The position numbers and the translations under genes were made by a program. A DNA stretch of 64,000 nucleotides from Apostichopus japonicus (Eukaryota > Echinodermata > Holothuroidea > Aspidochirotida > Stichopodidae): the NCBI RefSeq assembly GCF_037975245.1, contig NC_092576.1:5292501-5356500 (forward strand), read 5' to 3'. Position 1 is the stretch's first letter. Each line of letters opens with the position of its first letter. Below, one piece after another: positions 59,389-64,000 of the stretch. The notes under the pieces are model-generated. The model did no database searches. It was not told where the DNA came from and saw nothing but the letters and a program-made list of their open reading frames with translations.

Positions 59389-60586
59389 TCACAGCAGAAT
59401 ATGGATGGTCTTTAGCACCCTCAGAGATGGATATATTGATTTTGCACAGTCCATGCATTCAATATCTTGTCTCATTCTTCGAGAGACATAACCAGCAAGA
59501 TAGTAGAGGCAGTTTTCTTGAATATCAGTTGGATAGTTCATGAACTGAAAACTCAGTAATGTTGTGTTACCTGGTAGTCTTGGTAAAGTGGTGCCATTTC
59601 TCACCGGTGGTGCTCGTCTCCTTCTAGTCTTCCGTTGAAAAATGAATTCTTGAAGGCTATCAAACATGAAACTGTTTTCTAGAAGAACTTGTTGAAATCA
59701 ATGTTTTTATCAAAGCACTTCTCAATGACCAAGAAAGTTGTCGTGTTATGGATTATTGTTCCATCCACCACGTTGCCTGACTTTATTGTGATGTTGTGAA
59801 AACTTGTGCGTTAAAATATAATGAAGCTGGTTTGTCGACCTGGTTAGCAAAGTCTTGTTGATACTTTGAGTTGACATAATAGTTATGATGAATCCAACCA
59901 CTGTTGTTTTCTTTCTTGTGGAATGAAGAGGGCATCCACTAACATATTTGAGACTTTCAAGAACTTTACAGCAGCTACTAAACCAGTCAGTCCATTCTGC
60001 CATGGAATGTTTCCTCAAAGGGGCCTTTACACATTTTTCTGATGGTACCCTGGAGTTGAGTTTATCAAATAGTATATCAATGAATCGAATGAATTCAATA
60101 GTCCCTTGACTACCATCAAATGATGGGATCTTCATATCTTCTCGCAGAAAGTCAATGGCATCCGCAACAGAGGAACTCGGTGTCTGTACAGCTAAGCTTA
60201 CATTCATTTTGAGTTTTCTCCGTTAAATGTATTTTGCTGTGTGTATTTCTCATCAATTTAAGCATGTGACATGCATCAAACATTATGTACACATTTTCAT
60301 TTGGGAGGGTAGGATGAGGAAAGATTGACTGCCAATCAGGGAATGAAAGTTTAGCTCCAAGAATCTTGGCTGTGGATTGATTGGTGTAGCAGTCTTCAAA
60401 TGTGAGACAATGAACGCTCCTTCTATGTTCAGTTAGAATTCCAATACATTGGTTAATCAACTGGGCTTGAGCTTGAGCTGAGAGATTGTTAATAATGAAG
60501 TAACCCACAACATGCTTCCAGGTAGGGCAAGTCCCTACAACCTTAAACACAAAACATTCTGTAGCAAGTTCCTCGTGCCTCTGCAA
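59389..60586 (-). pseudogene. P-element-like (THAP9-type) transposase relic
   Basis: Three minus-strand pieces lie in order: 60586-60152, 60207-59746 and 59667-59389. The first has TWKHVVGYFIINNLSAQAQA, the Thr-Asn-Gln segment CYTNQSTAKILGAKLSFPDW, and VYIMFDACHMLKLMRN, which matches the catalytic-core region of P/THAP9 transposases. The second has SLAVQTPSSSVADAIDFLRE and GSQGTIEFIRFIDILFDKLN. The third has CLYYLAGYVSRRM and a Cys pair (CMDC). Between the first two there is a frameshift and a missing block of the usual core. No N-terminal THAP zinc finger was seen. It sits between the two gypsy-type repeat copies. Confidence 0.8.
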
Positions 60587-60599
60587 TTATGCCTCCATA

Positions 60600-61706
60600 A
60601 TCAAAAAATAAAAAAACCCTTCATATTGAGGGTGCAAAACGTTTGATGCATGTCTACAGTCAGTCACAGTCATAAGGATGAGATGTGATTACAAGTAGTG
60701 GCTTGAGAGTGTCGCTTGCAAATAGACTATAGAATTCAGAATTTGGTCTATCTCAAAACTCAGCTTACTGGCTAGTCGTATACTGCTTATGTCCTTTTGT
60801 CAGATTGCAGTGTTGGGAAGATGTTGCAAATGGAAGATGACTTTGAAGATTTGAACAATTCTAGATATGTTAATAGACTAGGCTGAAATTATGACCTAGG
60901 TTCCCTAATTTAGACCAAGGGCAAAGCTACGTACAAAGGCTTAGGTTAGGCTAAGCTTATTTTCCAATTACTGAATTGTTAGTGATAAGCTCAATACATC
61001 AAAACCGTCATCCAATGTTATTCTGGGATGTGGATCTATCGTTAAGGATACAGTTTTAAGCAAAATTAATTGGTGATAAGTTTTTTATTAGGCTTTAGTC
61101 ATATCGCAACTGAAAGGGCAACCGCAGTCGGTTTAGGGGCCTAGGATAACTATATCATGGGTCCAGTTTATAACAATACAGCAGTAGCTGTAATTGTATT
61201 CATTTAATTGATTCTTATATCGCTTCGTAAGAATTACATGTGAAACTGCAGTCCACTGGCATATTTTTGACGATTTTGGCACCTAAATGCGTAGTATTTA
61301 GATTGCGCGCCCGTACTTTCTTGACGTACCAGCTAAGCGCCACCAGTGGATAAGTGGCTTCAGTACTTCATTCGTCCTACTTCTAGTTCTATGGTATGCA
61401 ATGTGCATATCTTAATGTGAAGGTTTGCCATCTAAAATATATGCTGACGAACGTTACACTAAACATGTAAACCAGAGTAGCATATCTTTCTACAGCATAC
61501 AAGTAAAGTATTAAAAAGCACAGCATTGCCTTTAGACCTAACTTATGGACTATAAGGTTACACTCCCCTACACCAAAAGTCGAAGGATCCCCAACCTAAC
61601 AATCATTTCTTAGTCTTCTGCGTGTCTCTGTTCTATACATCTGCATGTCCTTTAGTATATCCTTTTAAGGTGTACGTCTATGTAGCGTTACATTGCAAGT
61701 ATAATA
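60600..61706. other. Gap, no gene seen
   Basis: May include the 5' part of the P-like element, since the transposase reads leftward from 60586. I found no inverted terminal repeats and no coding sequence. Confidence 0.5.
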
Positions 61707-61841
61707 CAAGGGTATTGAAACAAATCTGAAGTTTGTCTTAATTTTCTAGCAGCCAATACTTATTTCAAGAGTGCAAGTACAGGAATTTGTTACCAAAGGG
61801 TTTCGTGTCCTATTAACAGTTTTATTTATCGTGCCGCTCCA

Positions 61842-61888
<47 letters not shown>

Positions 61889-62025
61889 TACAAGGGTATT
61901 GAAACAAATCTGAAGTTTGTCTTAATTTTCTAGCAGCCAATACTTATTTCAAGAGTGCAAGTACAGGAATTTGTTACCAAAGGGTTTCGTGTCCTATTAA
62001 CAGTTTTATTTATCGTGCCGCTCCA

Positions 62026-62100
<75 letters not shown>
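61707..62100. repeat. TA-linked repeat, two tandem copies
   Basis: CAAGGGTATTGAAACAAATC begins at 61707 and again at 61891. Each 184-bp unit contains the family core, ending GTGCCGCTCC, and then a TA tract. The units are almost identical, so the duplication is recent. Confidence 0.9.
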
Positions 62101-62103
<3 letters not shown>

Positions 62104-62104
62104 T

Positions 62105-64000
62105 ATCAGAGCATATATTTCTTGTTTTGATTGCGACAGCTATTCTCAATTAAACCTCACCTGTCCGAGGTGCATTTAGAATAAGAAACACTGAATCTGC
62201 CTCGGAAGTTTTATTTCCGAAATTCATCAGCAAACACATATTGAGACTTTAAGTTCAAACATTGTAAAAACTCAGAAACAGCATGTCAACCATTAGTAAG
62301 CTATACTTTTTTTTTAAAGCCAATGATTATTTTATTTATTCTTATTTTTCATTTGGCGGGGGGGGTTGAATATTTTTGTCAAGGTTATCTATTTCTTCTT
62401 ACATTGTAACATTTTTTTGGGCAATTATGCATATATTTGGACGAATTCAAGAAATATTTGAGGGTAGCGGAGGTGCGAATTTGCACATTTCGCAAGTGTA
62501 AAATACACATACTGTTCAGTGTTACTCGGCGATACCTGACGTTATGTGGTATAGTGATCAGGTAGACTAGGCCGACCTTACACAACCGATACAGTTAACT
62601 ACAGTATAGTATAACGAGAATACGAGGACAACGTTAGAATAGGTAACCATCGTATTGACCTGTGGTATACATGAACAGTGTAAATTCAGATTAGTAATAC
62701 ATAGCAACAGGATTATCGCCACCACCAGGACTACAGTTCACCGGTACGTATCAGAGAACTGGAAAAAATTTAATCAAAGATTCTTGCTACATCTTGAGGC
62801 CTCCGGGAGTACAGAAAACTCTACGAAATCCCAAACGTCTTTATTCCTACATGTTATTGGTGCGGAAAGTCTTACACTAAACAATACCTTCACATTCGAA
62901 CTGCCGGTACGGAAACACTAAGTGATGTGGTCTTTAAGTCTAGAAAAAAAGTCTAACAAGCTGAGCGCTACCTATCACTGGATAGCTGACAGGTTGGCCT
63001 TTCATGGTACCATCAATTTTCCGTATCATGACCATGCAGATTGTTTGCTACGAGAGCTATGACGTTTCGTTCACTTGTAAAAAAACCTCTTTGCTCAGTC
63101 GTAAACAATTTTTGTACGCTGCTCCTGTCAGGGCTAAATTGGTCACAAATTGCCTAAATTGTCTTGATGTTTGAACCACATGTGCTTCCATTCATGCTCT
63201 TAATATCCAAGCCACACAAAAAAGCAGATCCTGATTGATAACATAGCAAAACAACTGTTCTTCTGCTTCTTAGTGGCACTTTTCCTAAAGGAGAACAACA
63301 GGGCGGATTTATATATACGCACATAGGAGTATGCCACCCGCAACGCTTACTTCCATTGTCATTTCTGCGTTCCATACCAAGTATCTATGCAACGCGTATC
63401 GTTGTTTGGATTTGGGGATTGACGTTATTAACCTTTTTAGTTTTGGCATTCTGATAGAATAATGCTAACGCTTCGTTGAAGTTTGTAATGGCGATTCAAT
63501 CTAGGCCTAGAACACAAAAAGACATAGCCTAGTTTACAATAGAATGTTTATTTACTTTATATGACTCAGCATGCGGCAAGGTGTACAGTAGCTATTAGCT
63601 TGTATTATCATGAATTCCATAACAAGAAGTCATAGCCTATTCAAATTGCTTGGACAATGAAGAGGCTAATGATATATATAGCTGCAGTAACGAGGCAGTG
63701 CTCATAATACCAAGTGGAATTTCCCAAATGTTTTAAGCAGTGAAGCCTTGAAAAGAGTGAATTGCGTTTGCGTTGAACGGCATAAAGCCATATCATTTGT
63801 ACGTCTTCATACATACATTGTACATTTGACTCTAATATTGAATTTGACTTTACCCGTTTTTTTTTCTCGAAAGAGTCGGTGTAATTTTTACAACAGAGAC
63901 ATGCTATGGCTACCAGAAAGGTAAGAACTATACTCCTGCATTAAGAAACAACTTTGAACGTTTTTCGCCTATAATGACTCACGCAAGTGGGGCGACAAAT
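62105..64000. repeat. Composite gypsy-type repeat, copy C2 (runs off window)
   Basis: Partner of 56548-58500. Differences are scattered single bases and short indels. It includes the open gag fragment at 62736 and the minus frame at 63154-63375. Confidence 0.9.
62736..62921 (+). CDS. Gypsy-type gag fragment, open frame
   Basis: The frame reads VHRYVSENWKKFNQRFLLHL, then EASG and FLHVIGAESLTLNNTFTF, ending with TAA. The N-W-K-x-F-x-Q-R-F start and the LHVIG...L..NTF motif match the N-terminal capsid-like region of Ty3/gypsy gag proteins. It has no ATG nearby and stops where gag normally continues, so it is a fragment. The matching piece in copy C1 is frameshifted. Confidence 0.65.
   Translation, partial: VHRYVSENWKKFNQRFLLHLEASGSTENSTKSQTSLFLHVIGAESLTLNNTFTFELPVRKH

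Overview
The window is eukaryotic, AT-rich and intron-bearing, with few genes and many repeats. Canonical GT-AG exons, tetranucleotide microsatellites, a tRNA-derived SINE, a CR1/L2-like LINE, Penelope-like, P-element-like, hAT-like and gypsy-gag relics all point to a metazoan nuclear genome. The style of the immunoglobulin receptor and its neighbouring leucine-rich exons resembles the expanded Ig/NACHT/LRR receptor families I recall from sea cucumbers, so a holothurian echinoderm is my best guess. That is inference from memory, not a search.

The left two thirds are organised by a large tandem segmental duplication with an offset of about 22.7 kb. Copy A (1-11045) and copy B (22728-about 41475) share exons, introns and repeats in the same order. 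Between them lie a small spliced gene missed by simple ORF finding (12708-13512) and one complete, well-supported gene (18598-22668). The complete gene has five exons and encodes a 402-residue type I membrane protein with a signal peptide, three Ig-like domains, a valine-rich membrane span and an arginine-rich tail. In each copy, downstream of the place where the receptor ends, sits a second set of exons encoding an LRR-like segment and a short charged tail (A: 2761-9222; B: 23354-37384). The exon phases would let these be spliced to the receptor as an alternative C-terminus. No NACHT/ATPase exon lies between them. The B set looks damaged.

Copy B was expanded after duplication by a 7.8-kb TTAA-flanked DNA element (28493-36276). 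Copy A preserves the empty site. The element carries nested insertions up to four deep, plus a Penelope-like endonuclease relic. Further right in copy B, a 5'-truncated LINE inserted into a 145-bp satellite, and a hAT-like element with its own 138-bp tandem repeats then inserted into the LINE (38201-40323).

The right third (41.6-64 kb) has no convincing complete gene. It holds minisatellites of 45, 39, 30 and 20 bp, a 1.1-kb composite tetranucleotide microsatellite (46395-47527), one orphan coding exon (48799-49181), a SINE, a hAT-like element inside a TA repeat, a P-element-like transposase relic (59389-60586, minus strand), and two close copies of a composite repeat carrying a gypsy-type gag fragment (56453-58500 and 61707-64000). 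An older third copy is split at 14040-16620.
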